From: an uncultured Naasia sp.
Lineage (GTDB): Bacteria > Actinomycetota > Actinomycetes > Actinomycetales > Microbacteriaceae
Reading direction: 5' to 3'
NCBI GenBank assembly: GCA_913778905.1
Contig: CAJYYA010000008.1
Location: 208,046 to 272,045 of the forward strand
Length of the DNA stretch: 64,000 bases
Shown here: positions 1 through 9,281 of the stretch, piece after piece
Position numbering within the stretch: the stretch's first letter is position 1
Layout of the letters: every line of letters starts with the position of its first letter
Made by a program: the position numbers and the translations under genes
Notes under the pieces: model-generated
Database searches by the model: none
The model's input: only the letters and a program-made list of their open reading frames with translations
What the model was told of the DNA's origin: nothing

Positions 1-2133
1 AACGCGTTCGACAACTCCGCCTTCGACGACCTCGGCGCCAACGCCCGCGGCCAGCTGGTGCTCGACAGCCTCGACCTGCTCGCCGACGCCGACGCAGGAA
101 CCAGCACGGTGCTCTCCGCCGACCTCGCCGGGCGCCTCGACCTCACCAACGTAGGCCTCATGGGCCACTCCCGCGGAGGCGACGGCGTCGTCCGCGCCGC
201 ACTCCTCAACGCACGCCGCGCGAACCCCTACGGCATCCGCTCCGTGCTGCCGCTCGCGCCCACCGACTTCACGCGGCAGAGCCTGCCCGGCGCCGCGATG
301 GCCACGATCCTTCCGTACTGCGACGGCGACCTCCCCGACCTGCAAGGTCAGCACTACATCGACGACTCCCGCCGCTACGACGACGACGCCCTGCGCACCT
401 CGATCCTGATGATGGGCGCGAACCACAACTACTTCAACACCTACTGGACCCCCGAGGACTACACGCCCCAGACCGAAGACGACTGGGGCGCCGTCGACCC
501 CGCGCAGACCGACCCGACCTGCGGATCCACCACCGGCAACCGCCTCACGCCCGCCGAACAGCGCGCGGCCGGCACCGTGTGGCTCGGCGGGTTCTTCCGG
601 CTCACCCTCGGCGGCGAGCAGCAGTTCCTCCCGCTGTTCGACGGATCGGCCACCACCACGACCAGCGCCGGCCGGGCCGACGTGCGAACCACCGCCACCC
701 TGCCGTCCTCCTCCTGGACCGCGATCGACCCCTTCACCGCCCCCGGCGCCACCACCGTCACCAATGGCACCGCGGAGATCTGCAACAGCCTCGCCGGCGC
801 CACACCGACGGGCCCCTACTGCGCGTCCACCCTCACAGGTGACCAGGTGCCGCACTGGAGTCGCGGACTCCTCGTCCCGACCGCTCCGACCTCGCCGACC
901 ATGCACTTCACCTGGACGGCACGGGGAGGCGACCTCACCGTGCCGGTCGACGCCGCCGCCCGGCCTGCCGCCGCCGCCGGTGCCGCGTTGCGATTCAAGA
1001 TCGCGCCCGACCAGAACACGGTCGGCTCGACCGAGCTCTCCGTCGCTCTCGTCGACGGAGCGGGCCACGCAACAGTCGTGAACCTCGCCGATATCGGCGA
1101 CCAGCTGCAGGTGCTCCCCGGCACGAGCGCGCCGCTGCGCAAGATCCTGTTGCGCGACGTCGTCATCCCGACCGACGGCCTCCCCGCCGTCGACACGAGC
1201 GACATCGTCGAGATCCACTTCACCGGCGGCACCGACAGTGGCGGCGTCCACATCTCCGACCTCGGCTTCGGGACAGTCGCGACCGGGGCTCCCGCCGTAT
1301 CGACGCTGCCGGCGATCGCCATGGTCGACACCCGCATCGACGAGGGCGAATCCTCATCCACATTCGGTGCGGCGGTCCTGCTCTCCGCGCCGAGTGCGGA
1401 TCGAGTCACCGCCGACGTGACGGTGGTCGCACGGACCTCCGCTCTCAACCGTCGAGGAACCGTGCCCGTGACCTTCGAGCCCGGCCAGACCTGTGCGGTC
1501 GTCCGCCTCCCGCTGGCCGGCGACCTGAGCCCCTCGGGCCGGGCGACCTCGGTCTACACCATGAGCATCACCGAACCCCACGCGGCCCAGCTCGGCTTCA
1601 CGACTGCGCGACTCCTCGTCCACGACGATGACGCCGCTCTCGGATCCGGCATCCGCTACGGCGTCCAGGGCGACCCCTGCGTCGAAGCCACCCAAGGGCC
1701 GGCGGAGATGACCGTCACCACCCCCACCGTGGAACAGGGCGGTGAGATCGGGGCGACCTCCGCGGGATTCCGCGTCGGCGAGACGGTGCAGGCCGTGCTG
1801 ATCCAGGGCGGCACCGAGACGCCCCTCGAGACGATCGTCAACGACGGCGGGCGGCCCACCCTGGCGGGGCGTCTCGCGAACGACGTCGCGACGGGATCGG
1901 GGATCATCGAGTTCCGAGGTGCCGGCTCGCTGCGCCGTGCCGACGGAGCGGTCTCGATCACGGCTGGTGGCGGTGGCGGTGGTGGCAGTGTGCCTGCCAG
2001 CGACCCGAGCTCGACCCGATCGGCGCTCGCCGCAACCGGCTTCGAGGGTCAGCCGTGGTGGGCGGCAGCTCTGCTGCTTCTCCTCGCAGGGGGAGCCGTG
2101 GTGTTCGTCTCCCGGCGGCGTGTGCGGAGCTGA
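1..2133 (+). CDS. Secreted alpha/beta-hydrolase with Calx-beta-like domain and LAATG wall anchor (5' end cut off)
   Basis: The reading frame is open from base 1, so the N-terminus lies outside the window. The visible part begins in an alpha/beta-hydrolase fold: the nucleophile elbow GHSRGG lies about 55 residues in, and the segment GANHNYFN is a plausible site of the catalytic histidine. An esterase, lipase or acyl-hydrolase acting outside the cell is likely; the substrate is unknown. A beta-rich region follows, including a Calx-beta-like module ending in HDDD, then a Gly/Ser linker. The C-terminus has LAATG, a hydrophobic helix and a run of arginines. This is a sorting signal of the LAxTG type used by class E sortases in high-GC actinobacteria. 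The first of the GG-peptide genes follows 146 bases downstream. Confidence 0.8.
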   Translation, partial: NAFDNSAFDDLGANARGQLVLDSLDLLADADAGTSTVLSADLAGRLDLTNVGLMGHSRGGDGVVRAALLNARRANPYGIRSVLPLAPTDFTRQSLPGAAMATILPYCDGDLPDLQGQHYIDDSRRYDDDALRTSILMMGANHNYFNTYWTPEDYTPQTEDDWGAVDPAQTDPTCGSTTGNRLTPAEQRAAGTVWLGGFFRLTLGGEQQFLPLFDGSATTTTSAGRADVRTTATLPSSSWTAIDPFTAPGATTVTNGTAEICNSLAGATPTGPYCASTLTGDQVPHWSRGLLVPTAPTSPTMHFTWTARGGDLTVPVDAAARPAAAAGAALRFKIAPDQNTVGSTELSVALVDGAGHATVVNLADIGDQLQVLPGTSAPLRKILLRDVVIPTDGLPAVDTSDIVEIHFTGGTDSGGVHISDLGFGTVATGAPAVSTLPAIAMVDTRIDEGESSSTFGAAVLLSAPSADRVTADVTVVARTSALNRRGTVPVTFEPGQTCAVVRLPLAGDLSPSGRATSVYTMSITEPHAAQLGFTTARLLVHDDDAALGSGIRYGVQGDPCVEATQGPAEMTVTTPTVEQGGEIGATSAGFRVGETVQAVLIQGGTETPLETIVNDGGRPTLAGRLANDVATGSGIIEFRGAGSLRRADGAVSITAGGGGGGGSVPASDPSSTRSALAATGFEGQPWWAAALLLLLAGGAVVFVSRRRVRS

Positions 2134-2279
2134 TCCAGTAGGCCGGGCCATTCCGTCGCCTCGCCCACCTCGAAGGGTGACCCGAGATCGGGGGATGTCG
2201 GACCGTCGGGAGCGCCGCCACACTGGGGGCGACGCGGCTGACTCGAGCCGAGCTCACTGAACCGACGGGAGCTGCATCC

Positions 2280-2456
2280 ATGACCGACTCGACGAATCCG
2301 ACGCCCGATGCGCCTGCGACGCCCGACGCGCCCATCGACGAGAGCGGCACTCCGCTGCAGGATGTCGACGGTGGTCGCCCATGGTGGCTCTCGAACGTGG
2401 AGGTCGTGCACCCCATGCGCAAGCCCCAGCCCGCGGAGCCGCACGCGTCGGAGTGA
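2280..2456 (+). CDS. GG-peptide 1, small putative secreted or processed peptide (58 aa)
   Basis: This ATG-started gene encodes 58 residues and has a GGGAG ribosome-binding site about 10 bases upstream. The N-terminal half is rich in Asp, Pro and Thr. It then reads DVDGG followed by RPWWLSN and a basic, proline-rich tail. It is the most divergent of six small proteins in this window that share an acidic leader, a double-glycine motif and an aromatic/arginine tail (others at 6457, 9282, 9422, 15201 and 15397). It lies directly downstream of an LAATG surface protein gene. I do not recognise the family. A bacteriocin-like or signalling peptide, or a partner of the surface protein, are possibilities. 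Coding status rests on the ribosome-binding site and on family resemblance. Confidence 0.55.
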   Translation: MTDSTNPTPDAPATPDAPIDESGTPLQDVDGGRPWWLSNVEVVHPMRKPQPAEPHASE

Positions 2457-2517
2457 CGTGCCATAGTCGACTCGACCTCGCTTCCACTTGCCGGGTTGCA
2501 CGAGCATGTGGGGGACT

Positions 2518-2983
2518 GTGAGCCAGCAGCGACGAAGAGTGATGATCGGGGCGGCTGTCATCGCCGGGCTCATCCTCGTTGCCGTCTGCGCTATCGGCAT
2601 CAGCCTGCTGCTCAACTTCCGACCTTCGACGCCCGAGCTTCGAGCCCTGCAAGCCTTCCGCGAGGACGCCCACGCCGCACCTCTCGGAGAAATCTCCTGC
2701 GAGTACTTCAATGACCCCCCCGCCCTGGGAGCCCGGCCGCCCTTTCCTGCGCTACATCGTGAGCGGCGTCTCGATGGAGGACTTCAAGAACTTCTATCTC
2801 GAGAACGGTTTTGAAGATCCCTACCCCTATCAGACCGAGGATTTCCTTACTCTTCGATCTCGTGAAGCAGGCGTGTCGATCCTGTACTCGGCTGTAGCAC
2901 CGTCGGCCGACGCCGATCGCACCAATGACGTTGAATGCGTCCTGCCCACCGCAGGTGGAGTCGCGGTAAACGCATTCTCCTGA
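2518..2983 (+). pseudogene. Small membrane-anchored protein gene interrupted by a frameshift at a C7 tract
   Basis: From the GTG at 2518 the frame encodes a basic start, one transmembrane helix (around residues 10-30) and an extracellular stretch ending EYFNDP. This frame then stops early at 2814. From base 2715, where there are seven consecutive C, the continuation with protein-like composition is in the next frame (PWEPGRPFLRYIVSG ... PTAGGVAVNAFS) and ends at 2983. Joining the two halves gives one protein of about 154 residues with a single N-terminal anchor. The break is either a real mutation, a phase-variable homopolymer, or a sequencing error. Product function unknown. Confidence 0.6.
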
Positions 2984-3164
2984 TGTCATCTGACTTGGGT
3001 GAATGAGACTGATTCGCGCCCACACCGATACTCAGTGATTTTACAGGATCGCAACTTGGCGACATCTGGGGGATACGGGGGACTGACAGGCTCCCGTTGA
3101 GGTTCCCGGACCGCACAGCTCAGGCCTGGGGCCGATTCCCCCGCCCTGACCAGAAGGCTCCTGT

Positions 3165-4370
3165 ATGCCTGCATCGCGCTCCCCTCTGCCCGCTTCGACC
3201 CGATCCAGATCGAGGTCCCGACTCCTCCTGCTCCTCGGGGCCGCAGGCGCGATGTGCCTGGCACTCGGCTCGGCCAGCACGGTCGCAGCCGTCGTGGCGC
3301 TCAACGCCGGTACCCGAGCCACGGCTGAGCTCAGTGCCGAGAAGGGGGAGATCGGGGACCCGGTCACACTCGACCTCGCCGCCCTCGACGCCGACGACCT
3401 CTACTCCGCCACCGTCCGCATCGGCTACCGCCCCAGCGTCGTCGGGCTCGATCTCGACTCGTTCGCCAGCGACTTCGACGGGATGTGGAGCGCCGTCGGG
3501 AACGCGGACGGCGACCACGCCACCGTCGACCTGACGGTCACCCGACTCGGCACCTCCGACGGGGTCGTCGGCGCGGCCACATTCGGCACCCTCGATTTCG
3601 TCGGCATTGCGGCGGGAGACCCCGGTGTCACGGTCGAGACGCTCACCGTGGTCGACTCGAGCCTCGAGGTGGTGAGCAGCGAACCGAAGACGTCGCTGTC
3701 CTACACCGTCCTCGCCCCGCCGCCCCCGCCGGAACCCGAACCGCAGCCCGAGCCCAGCGAACCCGCCGCGGAGAAGCCGGTGGTCTACAACCCCGTCTTC
3801 GTCACCACGGGCGAGAGCGGCCGCACCCCCGCCCGCTCGTCGACCGGAACGTCGCCCGGTCTCACCGCCTCGCCCAGCACCGACAAGCCGATCAGTATCA
3901 CTCTCGGCAGTTCCCGCGTCGCTCTCGGCGGCACCGTCGACATGACCGTCAAGAACGCGCCGGCCGACACCGAACTGCAGGTCGCCTTCGTCAGCGACGG
4001 ATCGAGCCTCGGCTCCTTCCGATCCGATGCCACCGGATCCGCCGTCGGTCGCCTCGCCGTACCGCGCACCGCACCCACCGGGCAGCAGGAACTCGCCATC
4101 TCCGCCGGAGGCAACGTGATCGGCAGCGCCCAGGTCGAGATCACCGCGACCACGACCGCGTCGCCCTCACCGAGCGCGAGCGCCGGCGCGGGAGCCGCGG
4201 CCCCGTCCGATTCGGATGGCTCCGGTGCCGTCGCGCTCGACGCGGATCAGGCATCCCAGTCGGGAATGCCGTGGCTCATCGGCGGCCTCATCGTCGGAGG
4301 ACTCGGCCTCGTGGCAGTGATCCTCGCCGTCATCACCGCGGCGCGCCGCTCGAAGGCGGCAGGCGCATGA
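3165..4370 (+). CDS. Membrane-anchored cohesin-like domain protein
   Basis: This 401-residue protein has an N-terminal signal or anchor helix (about residues 23-48). A beta-sandwich follows that looks like a cohesin module (about 55-180; pattern GDPVTLDLAALDADDLYSATVRIGY, later VVGAATFGTLDFVGIA). Next come a Pro/Glu-rich linker, a second Ig-like domain (about 245-325), a Ser/Ala/Gly linker and a C-terminal helix with basic end (about 368-393). Cohesins bind dockerin domains of secreted enzymes. The next gene encodes an amidase with a dockerin-like module and starts 59 bases after this stop, so the pair probably forms a surface scaffold and its enzyme. No LPxTG-type motif precedes the final helix, so this protein seems membrane-bound. 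It could instead be a generic adhesin with a cohesin-like fold. Confidence 0.7.
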   Translation: MPASRSPLPASTRSRSRSRLLLLLGAAGAMCLALGSASTVAAVVALNAGTRATAELSAEKGEIGDPVTLDLAALDADDLYSATVRIGYRPSVVGLDLDSFASDFDGMWSAVGNADGDHATVDLTVTRLGTSDGVVGAATFGTLDFVGIAAGDPGVTVETLTVVDSSLEVVSSEPKTSLSYTVLAPPPPPEPEPQPEPSEPAAEKPVVYNPVFVTTGESGRTPARSSTGTSPGLTASPSTDKPISITLGSSRVALGGTVDMTVKNAPADTELQVAFVSDGSSLGSFRSDATGSAVGRLAVPRTAPTGQQELAISAGGNVIGSAQVEITATTTASPSPSASAGAGAAAPSDSDGSGAVALDADQASQSGMPWLIGGLIVGGLGLVAVILAVITAARRSKAAGA

Positions 4371-4429
4371 GCCCCGCGAACTTCCGCGCCGACCGTTCGA
4401 CCAGCGACACCTCCCTACGAAGGACCACC

Positions 4430-6262
4430 GTGAAACGCATCACCGCACGCCTGGCCGTCGCCGGCCTCGTCGCCGGAGGAGCCGTCGTCACTGTCGCCGG
4501 CCCCGCCGTCGCCGCCGACGACTCCGTCAGCTACCGCGCCCCCGAATACCAGGTCGGAGAGCTGACGGGCGACCACAAGATCGACACCGACGACATCGCC
4601 CTCGCGCTCGCAGCCGTCGGAACCGCACGCGGCGACGCGGGATGGGCCGCCGTCGCGGCCGCCGACTCGGACTCCGACGGGATCATCACCGCCCGCGACG
4701 TCGCCGCCCTCTCTCGCCAGTACATCTACGACGACCGCGACTTCGAGCTCCTCGAGGCCACGGTCGTCGACATCCAGAAAGCCATGACGGCCGGGGTGCT
4801 CACGGCGCGCGAACTCACTCTCGACTACCTCCAGCGGATGGTCGCCTACGACCGCACCAAGGGTCTCGACACCTCGTCGCCCGAGGCGCAGGCCGAAGCC
4901 CTCGAGTCGATCATCACGACCAACCCCGACGCACTCGCCCAGGCGGATGCACTCGACACCGAGCGCGCCGCGACCGGTCCACGCAGCATGCTGCACGGCG
5001 TCCCGGTCATCGTGAAGGACAACATCAACACGGTCGGCATGCCGACGACCGCAGGCTGCGCCTGCCTGTCCGACAACGTGACCGCCACCGACGCGGAGAC
5101 GGTGGAGCGCCTCAAGGCGATGGGCGCCATCGTCATCGCGAAGGCAAACCTCTCCGAGTTCGCGCAGGCGACGACCACCTCGATCAGCAAGTACGCGACC
5201 ACGCAGAACGCCTACCGCCTCGACAAGGCGTCGGGCGGGTCGAGCGGCGGCACGGGAGCGTCCGTCTCTGCCAACTTCGCCGCCTTCGGGTTGGGGACCG
5301 ACACGGGCGGATCCGTCCGCGTCCCGTCGTCGTTCCAGGGCTTGGTCGGCATTCGCCCCACCATCGGACTCGTCAGCCGTGAGGGCGTCATCCCGCTCGA
5401 CCTCTACCGCGACACCGTGGGCCCGATGGCCCGCTCCGTCTCGGACGCGGCGTTGGCGCTCGACGGCCTCGCCGGGAGCGACCCGATGGACGCCGTCACA
5501 GCAGGCGCCGACGCGGCCAAGCCCGCGTCCTACGCCGAGTCGCTCGACGCGAATGCCCTCCGCGGGGCGCGGATCGGGTACATCTCCGGACTGGTCTCCG
5601 GCAACTCACGCGCTCCCGGCTTCCGGTTGGTCGACAAGGCGCTCGCGGATCTCCGCGGTGCCGGCGCCACGGTCATCGACGTCGGAGCCTTCGGGACCGT
5701 CAACGGTGCCGGCATCGGCTCGCTCCCCAGCAGCCGCTCCTTCACCCACGACATGGACGACTACCTGGGCACCTACTACGAGCCGGGATTCACGTTCATG
5801 GATCTGGCCGACAAGGTGGCCGCAAGTGAGGCGGCAGGCGACCGATCGTCGTCGTGGCCGGTGTCGACCATCCGCGGGTGGGCAAGCACCACCGAGGCGC
5901 AGCGAGACGCGGCGTACCCCGCCTTCAGTGCGGCGCAGGCCGCCATGCGAGCCCGTCTCGACGCTCTCATGGCCGCCAACGACCTCGACGCCCTCGTCTA
6001 CCCCAGCACCGGTGGTGTGGTCGGCTCTCCCGCGAGCAACAATCGGATCAGCGCCTATAGCGGCTATCCGGCGATCTCGGTTCCCATGGGCTTCGCCGAT
6101 TCGAGGCTCGACGACACGTCGAATTCGGGAACGCCGATGGGGCTCGAGTTCATCGCCGAGGCGTACTCGGAGTCGAAGCTGATCGGTCTGGCCTACAGCT
6201 ACGAGCAGGCCACGAAGAACAGGCGCCCGACGACGCTGTTCCCGGACCTGCCGAAGGGCTGA
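4430..6262 (+). CDS. Secreted amidase-signature enzyme with N-terminal dockerin-like domain
   Basis: I chose the GTG at 4430 because GAAGGA lies 5 bases upstream and translation then begins with a clean signal peptide (residues 1-28, ending AVA-A). An in-frame ATG at 4367 overlaps the preceding stop but gives a poor leader. Residues about 45-100 look like a type I dockerin: two calcium-loop repeats, GDHKIDTDD and DSDSDGIITARDV. The rest is an amidase-signature hydrolase with the full Lys-cisSer-Ser triad: Lys196 in VIVKDNIN, Ser271 in GGSSGG, Ser295 in DTGGSVR. Such enzymes hydrolyse amides or some esters; the substrate here is unknown. The dockerin would let it dock on the cohesin-like protein encoded just upstream. 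A strong terminator follows. Confidence 0.85.
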   Translation: MKRITARLAVAGLVAGGAVVTVAGPAVAADDSVSYRAPEYQVGELTGDHKIDTDDIALALAAVGTARGDAGWAAVAAADSDSDGIITARDVAALSRQYIYDDRDFELLEATVVDIQKAMTAGVLTARELTLDYLQRMVAYDRTKGLDTSSPEAQAEALESIITTNPDALAQADALDTERAATGPRSMLHGVPVIVKDNINTVGMPTTAGCACLSDNVTATDAETVERLKAMGAIVIAKANLSEFAQATTTSISKYATTQNAYRLDKASGGSSGGTGASVSANFAAFGLGTDTGGSVRVPSSFQGLVGIRPTIGLVSREGVIPLDLYRDTVGPMARSVSDAALALDGLAGSDPMDAVTAGADAAKPASYAESLDANALRGARIGYISGLVSGNSRAPGFRLVDKALADLRGAGATVIDVGAFGTVNGAGIGSLPSSRSFTHDMDDYLGTYYEPGFTFMDLADKVAASEAAGDRSSSWPVSTIRGWASTTEAQRDAAYPAFSAAQAAMRARLDALMAANDLDALVYPSTGGVVGSPASNNRISAYSGYPAISVPMGFADSRLDDTSNSGTPMGLEFIAEAYSESKLIGLAYSYEQATKNRRPTTLFPDLPKG

Positions 6263-6276
6263 TCCTCTGTTCGCAG

Positions 6277-6317
6277 CGCGGATGCCGCCACCCGGTCTGC
6301 GGGTGGCGGCATCCGCG
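6277..6317 (+). terminator. Hairpin terminator after the dockerin-amidase gene
   Basis: A perfect 17-base inverted repeat (6277-6293 with 6301-6317) has a 7-base loop and lies 15 bases after the amidase stop. There is no clear T-run, as is common in high-GC actinobacteria. Confidence 0.75.
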
Positions 6318-6456
6318 AGTGACTTGTGATCTATGTATAGCTAGACAGTCTAAATATGTCCTAGAGGCATACGTTGTGGGCTTTTCTGGGTAGGCGCCGG
6401 GAGTTTTAGAAAAACAGCGGCCGGAGCACTATGTACCCGACACGAAAGGTCAAGAA
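6318..6456 (+). promoter_or_regulatory. AT-rich upstream region of GG-peptide 2
   Basis: This stretch between the terminator and GG-peptide 2 is much more AT-rich than its surroundings. It holds an 11-base palindrome TAGACAGTCTA (6342-6352) and a TTGTGA about 17 bases before AGTCTA, possibly a -35/-10 pair. AAAGG at about 6445 can serve as ribosome-binding site for the ATG at 6457. Promoter and operator roles are inference. Confidence 0.45.
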
Positions 6457-6636
6457 ATGAACGGAAAGAATCTCTCGGCCGCCGAGCTCCGCGCGCCCGA
6501 GCGTACGCCGGCCCTCGCTATCCGAGAGGGATACCTCGAAGACGATCAGGTCGCCCACGTCGTGGGCGGCGCAGGGAACGACATGCCATGGCAACGTCTC
6601 TTCAGCGGCCGCAGCGTCAACGTCCAACCCCGGTAA
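6457..6636 (+). CDS. GG-peptide 2 (59 aa)
   Basis: The ATG follows AAAGG by about 8 bases. The 59-residue product has a leader with YLEDDQVAHVVGG, which resembles double-glycine leaders (hydrophobic residues spaced before GG). A 21-residue tail follows containing PWQRLFSGR. That tail matches the ends of GG-peptide 3 (PWQRVADGR) and GG-peptide 4 (WTRIFSGR). The gene has its own AT-rich upstream region and lies 169 bases before an LAATG surface protein gene. No peptidase-ABC exporter or modifying enzyme is encoded in the window. Family not recognised; function unknown. Confidence 0.7.
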   Translation: MNGKNLSAAELRAPERTPALAIREGYLEDDQVAHVVGGAGNDMPWQRLFSGRSVNVQPR

Positions 6637-6805
6637 CCAGCCTCGCTCCGACGGCCCCGTCCATGCGGCGCGCGACGGGGCCGAACCATCGCCGCCGACC
6701 GGACGAGACAACGCTCGGCCTCTGCATCCACCCCTCGATGACGGGGTTTCGCCGGTTCGCGGCCACCGCCAAGCTATGAGGCACGACCGCGAGGGGGATA
6801 TCGCG

Positions 6806-9130
6806 ATGACAGCTGAGCAATTCCGCACACGCATGCCGTTCGGGACGCCGAGGGGCGGGTCCCGGAGACTGGCCGCGGTGCTCGCCGTGGGGCTCGTCTC
6901 GAGCTCGGTGGGCGGCGCGGTCGTCGCCGCCCCCAGCTCGGCGCAGGCGGCCGAGGTCTTCACCCTGGAACGTGAAGTCACCATCACCCCTGATAGTCCG
7001 TCCAAGACGTGGAGGGTGCCGGCGGGGATCGTCGGCGCGATCGATCTCGTCGTGTCCGGCGAGCCCGGCCACGCCACCTCGTCGACGGGCGCGGGGGCCG
7101 GCGCGAAGCTGTCCTTCTCCACGGTCCGGGCCGCCGGTGAAGAGCTCACGGTCGTCTTCGGTGCTCGCAATCGAGCGGAGTACGCGTCGCTCGGAGGTGG
7201 GGCGGGCAGCGGCCTGCCGCCCGAGTTCGTAGCCGGGCTTCGCAATTACCAGTTTCCGTACCTGGCCAAGAACGCGTCGAGCGCGGGTGGCGGGGACGCG
7301 ACCGCGGTGCTCGTCGGGTCCGCCGGAGACCGATGCGACAGCGACGCCGAGGTTCTCGCGGTAGCTGCCGGAGGGGGCGGCGCCGGTGGCCGGACCGTCG
7401 GCAAAGTCGCGAACATGCCGATGATCCCGTTCAATTCCTTCAGCGGCGACCCCGGGAAGGACGCCACCCAGCTCACCCGCTCCGTCCGAGTGACGGCGTC
7501 GGCTCTCTGCAGAACCCCCAACACGAACTCGGCCGGTGCGGACGGCCGCGGTGAGACGCTCCTATTCCACGCGGCGGGAGGTGGCGGAGGCGGAGGCCTG
7601 ACGGCCGGGAACGGCGGAGGGCCCGATAAGGCCTCCCTCCGAGGACTCATCGTTCGCGACGTCGTTCCCGCCGGGGGCGGTGCCGGCGGCGCCAGCTACA
7701 TCTCGCCCTCCGTCTGCGGCGACTGCGCGGCGCAGACCGTGACGCCCACGACAGCGGCGCGCTCGACGACGATCCGGTGGCAGGAAAAGCACACCCCCGT
7801 CATGACGGCCGTCCCCAGGGACGGTCTGCTCGTCGTGGAGGTCAAGAGCGCTCAGACGGGCCAGCCGCTCTCCGGAACGATCACCTTGCGCCGCCCGGAC
7901 GGAACAGTCGTCGCGAACGGGGTGCAGGGAACGGGCCGGTGGGAGCTCGACGTTTCGGCACAGGCGGGCTCGGCTCAGGATGTCGCCGTCGAATTCGCCT
8001 CCGACAGCGACGCGGCGATGTCCGGTCGAATCGAGACGACGCTCCCGAACGTTCCTGTGCAACCCGTCAGTGCCCCCGCCGTTCCGACGACGGTGAAGGT
8101 TGAGATCCCCCGCGCGGCTGAACCGTCGGCAGTGGGCGGGGCGACGACCGTGCCGGTCGGCGAGCCCATCCAACTCGCCGCCCTCGTCTCCGACAGCGCG
8201 GGGCAGGGCGTCGGCGGCGGGTTGGTCGAGTTCCGGGATGACGACGTCCTGCTGGGCCTCGCGCCCGTCGAGGACGGCCAGGCGACGCTCGAGCTCGACG
8301 GTCTCGACGGGATGACCAACCGCATCGAGGCTCGCTATCTCGGTGTCCCCGGCGTGACCACGGCGAGTGAGTCCGATCCCGTCACGCTCGCCTACGCTTC
8401 GGCCGTTATCCGCATCGCCGTCGATCCCGGGCCTGCGGAGTTCGTCGCCGACACCGACGGGGAGGCCACCATCACGGTGAGCGCTTCGTCCGGGTCGCCC
8501 GCGCCCGCCGGCGATCTGTCCCTTCACGCAGCCGACGGTCAGGAGCTGCTGCGACTCGTCGACGCCGAAGCCGAGCGGCTCCCGGATGGCGCGATGCAGT
8601 GGCGCTATCCGCTGTCGATGCTCACGTCGGGCGATCACGAGCTCTTCGCCTCATTCGACGGGGATCCAGGCTTCGCAGATGCCCGATCGGACCCGTGGTC
8701 GAACCGGGTGACGCCGCGCGCGACCCTCCTCTCCGCCCAGGTCGCCTCTCGAGACGACGCGCGCATCGTCCTCGACGTCGCAGCCGCGGTCGACGGCTCG
8801 GGCAAGGACCCTCAGCTGCCCAGCGGTGTCCCGCTCGGGTCGGTGAAGGTCCTCCAGGGGGACGTCGAGGTCGCCTCAGGAGACGTCGACGGCAGCGGAT
8901 CGATCACGATCGACCGCGACGCATTGCGCGGCGAGGGCGATCTCCGGGTCGAGTTCGCACCCGACAACGTCGATCTCGCGCCCTCGGCCATCACCGTGTC
9001 GCTCCGCAGCCGACTCGCAGCCACCGGCGTCGAACCCGGGACCGGGGCGGCAGCCGCCCTCGGACTGCTGGCGCTGGTCGTCGGCGCCGCGTGCGTGACA
9101 GCCCGCCGCCGTCGCGTGAACGCCAGCTGA
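6806..9130 (+). CDS. Large secreted glycine-rich/Ig-repeat surface protein with LAATG anchor
   Basis: The ATG at 6806 is preferred because GAGGGGGA lies 7 bases upstream; an in-frame ATG at 6776 is weaker. The 774-residue product starts with a signal peptide (cleavage near residue 49, SAQAA-E). A glycine-rich domain follows (about 80-330) with repeated Gly runs and a GGAGGASYI end, like the Gly-rich modules of bacterial surface proteins. Then come several Ig-like repeats (about 345-720; for example VEFRDDDVLLGLAPVEDGQA). The C-terminus is LAATG (from residue 737), a hydrophobic helix and RRRR. The protein is probably covalently wall-anchored. GG-peptides flank it on both sides (2 upstream; 3 and 4 downstream). 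Confidence 0.8.
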   Translation: MTAEQFRTRMPFGTPRGGSRRLAAVLAVGLVSSSVGGAVVAAPSSAQAAEVFTLEREVTITPDSPSKTWRVPAGIVGAIDLVVSGEPGHATSSTGAGAGAKLSFSTVRAAGEELTVVFGARNRAEYASLGGGAGSGLPPEFVAGLRNYQFPYLAKNASSAGGGDATAVLVGSAGDRCDSDAEVLAVAAGGGGAGGRTVGKVANMPMIPFNSFSGDPGKDATQLTRSVRVTASALCRTPNTNSAGADGRGETLLFHAAGGGGGGGLTAGNGGGPDKASLRGLIVRDVVPAGGGAGGASYISPSVCGDCAAQTVTPTTAARSTTIRWQEKHTPVMTAVPRDGLLVVEVKSAQTGQPLSGTITLRRPDGTVVANGVQGTGRWELDVSAQAGSAQDVAVEFASDSDAAMSGRIETTLPNVPVQPVSAPAVPTTVKVEIPRAAEPSAVGGATTVPVGEPIQLAALVSDSAGQGVGGGLVEFRDDDVLLGLAPVEDGQATLELDGLDGMTNRIEARYLGVPGVTTASESDPVTLAYASAVIRIAVDPGPAEFVADTDGEATITVSASSGSPAPAGDLSLHAADGQELLRLVDAEAERLPDGAMQWRYPLSMLTSGDHELFASFDGDPGFADARSDPWSNRVTPRATLLSAQVASRDDARIVLDVAAAVDGSGKDPQLPSGVPLGSVKVLQGDVEVASGDVDGSGSITIDRDALRGEGDLRVEFAPDNVDLAPSAITVSLRSRLAATGVEPGTGAAAALGLLALVVGAACVTARRRRVNAS

Positions 9131-9281
9131 TCCGGGGCCCGGATCCGCGTTCGGCGAATGGCGTCGGAGGCGCGTCGGCCGATCCGCCCCTGTACGAGGG
9201 GTGGCGGGCGCGTCTCACGAGGAGCAAGCTGAGGTGGCTCGGCGCGCGACCGCCGGGTCTTCAGCGAGAACGGAACAGGAC

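Noticed and set aside
3485..4429. An N-terminal extension of the dockerin-amidase reading back through the cohesin gene
   Set aside because: The extension is Arg-rich shadow sequence. The GTG at 4430 has a good ribosome-binding site and starts a signal peptide.
7360..7700. Poly-glycine motifs in the 6806-9130 protein considered as GG-peptide precursors
   Set aside because: They lie inside one long frame as a glycine-rich structural domain and lack separate starts and stops.
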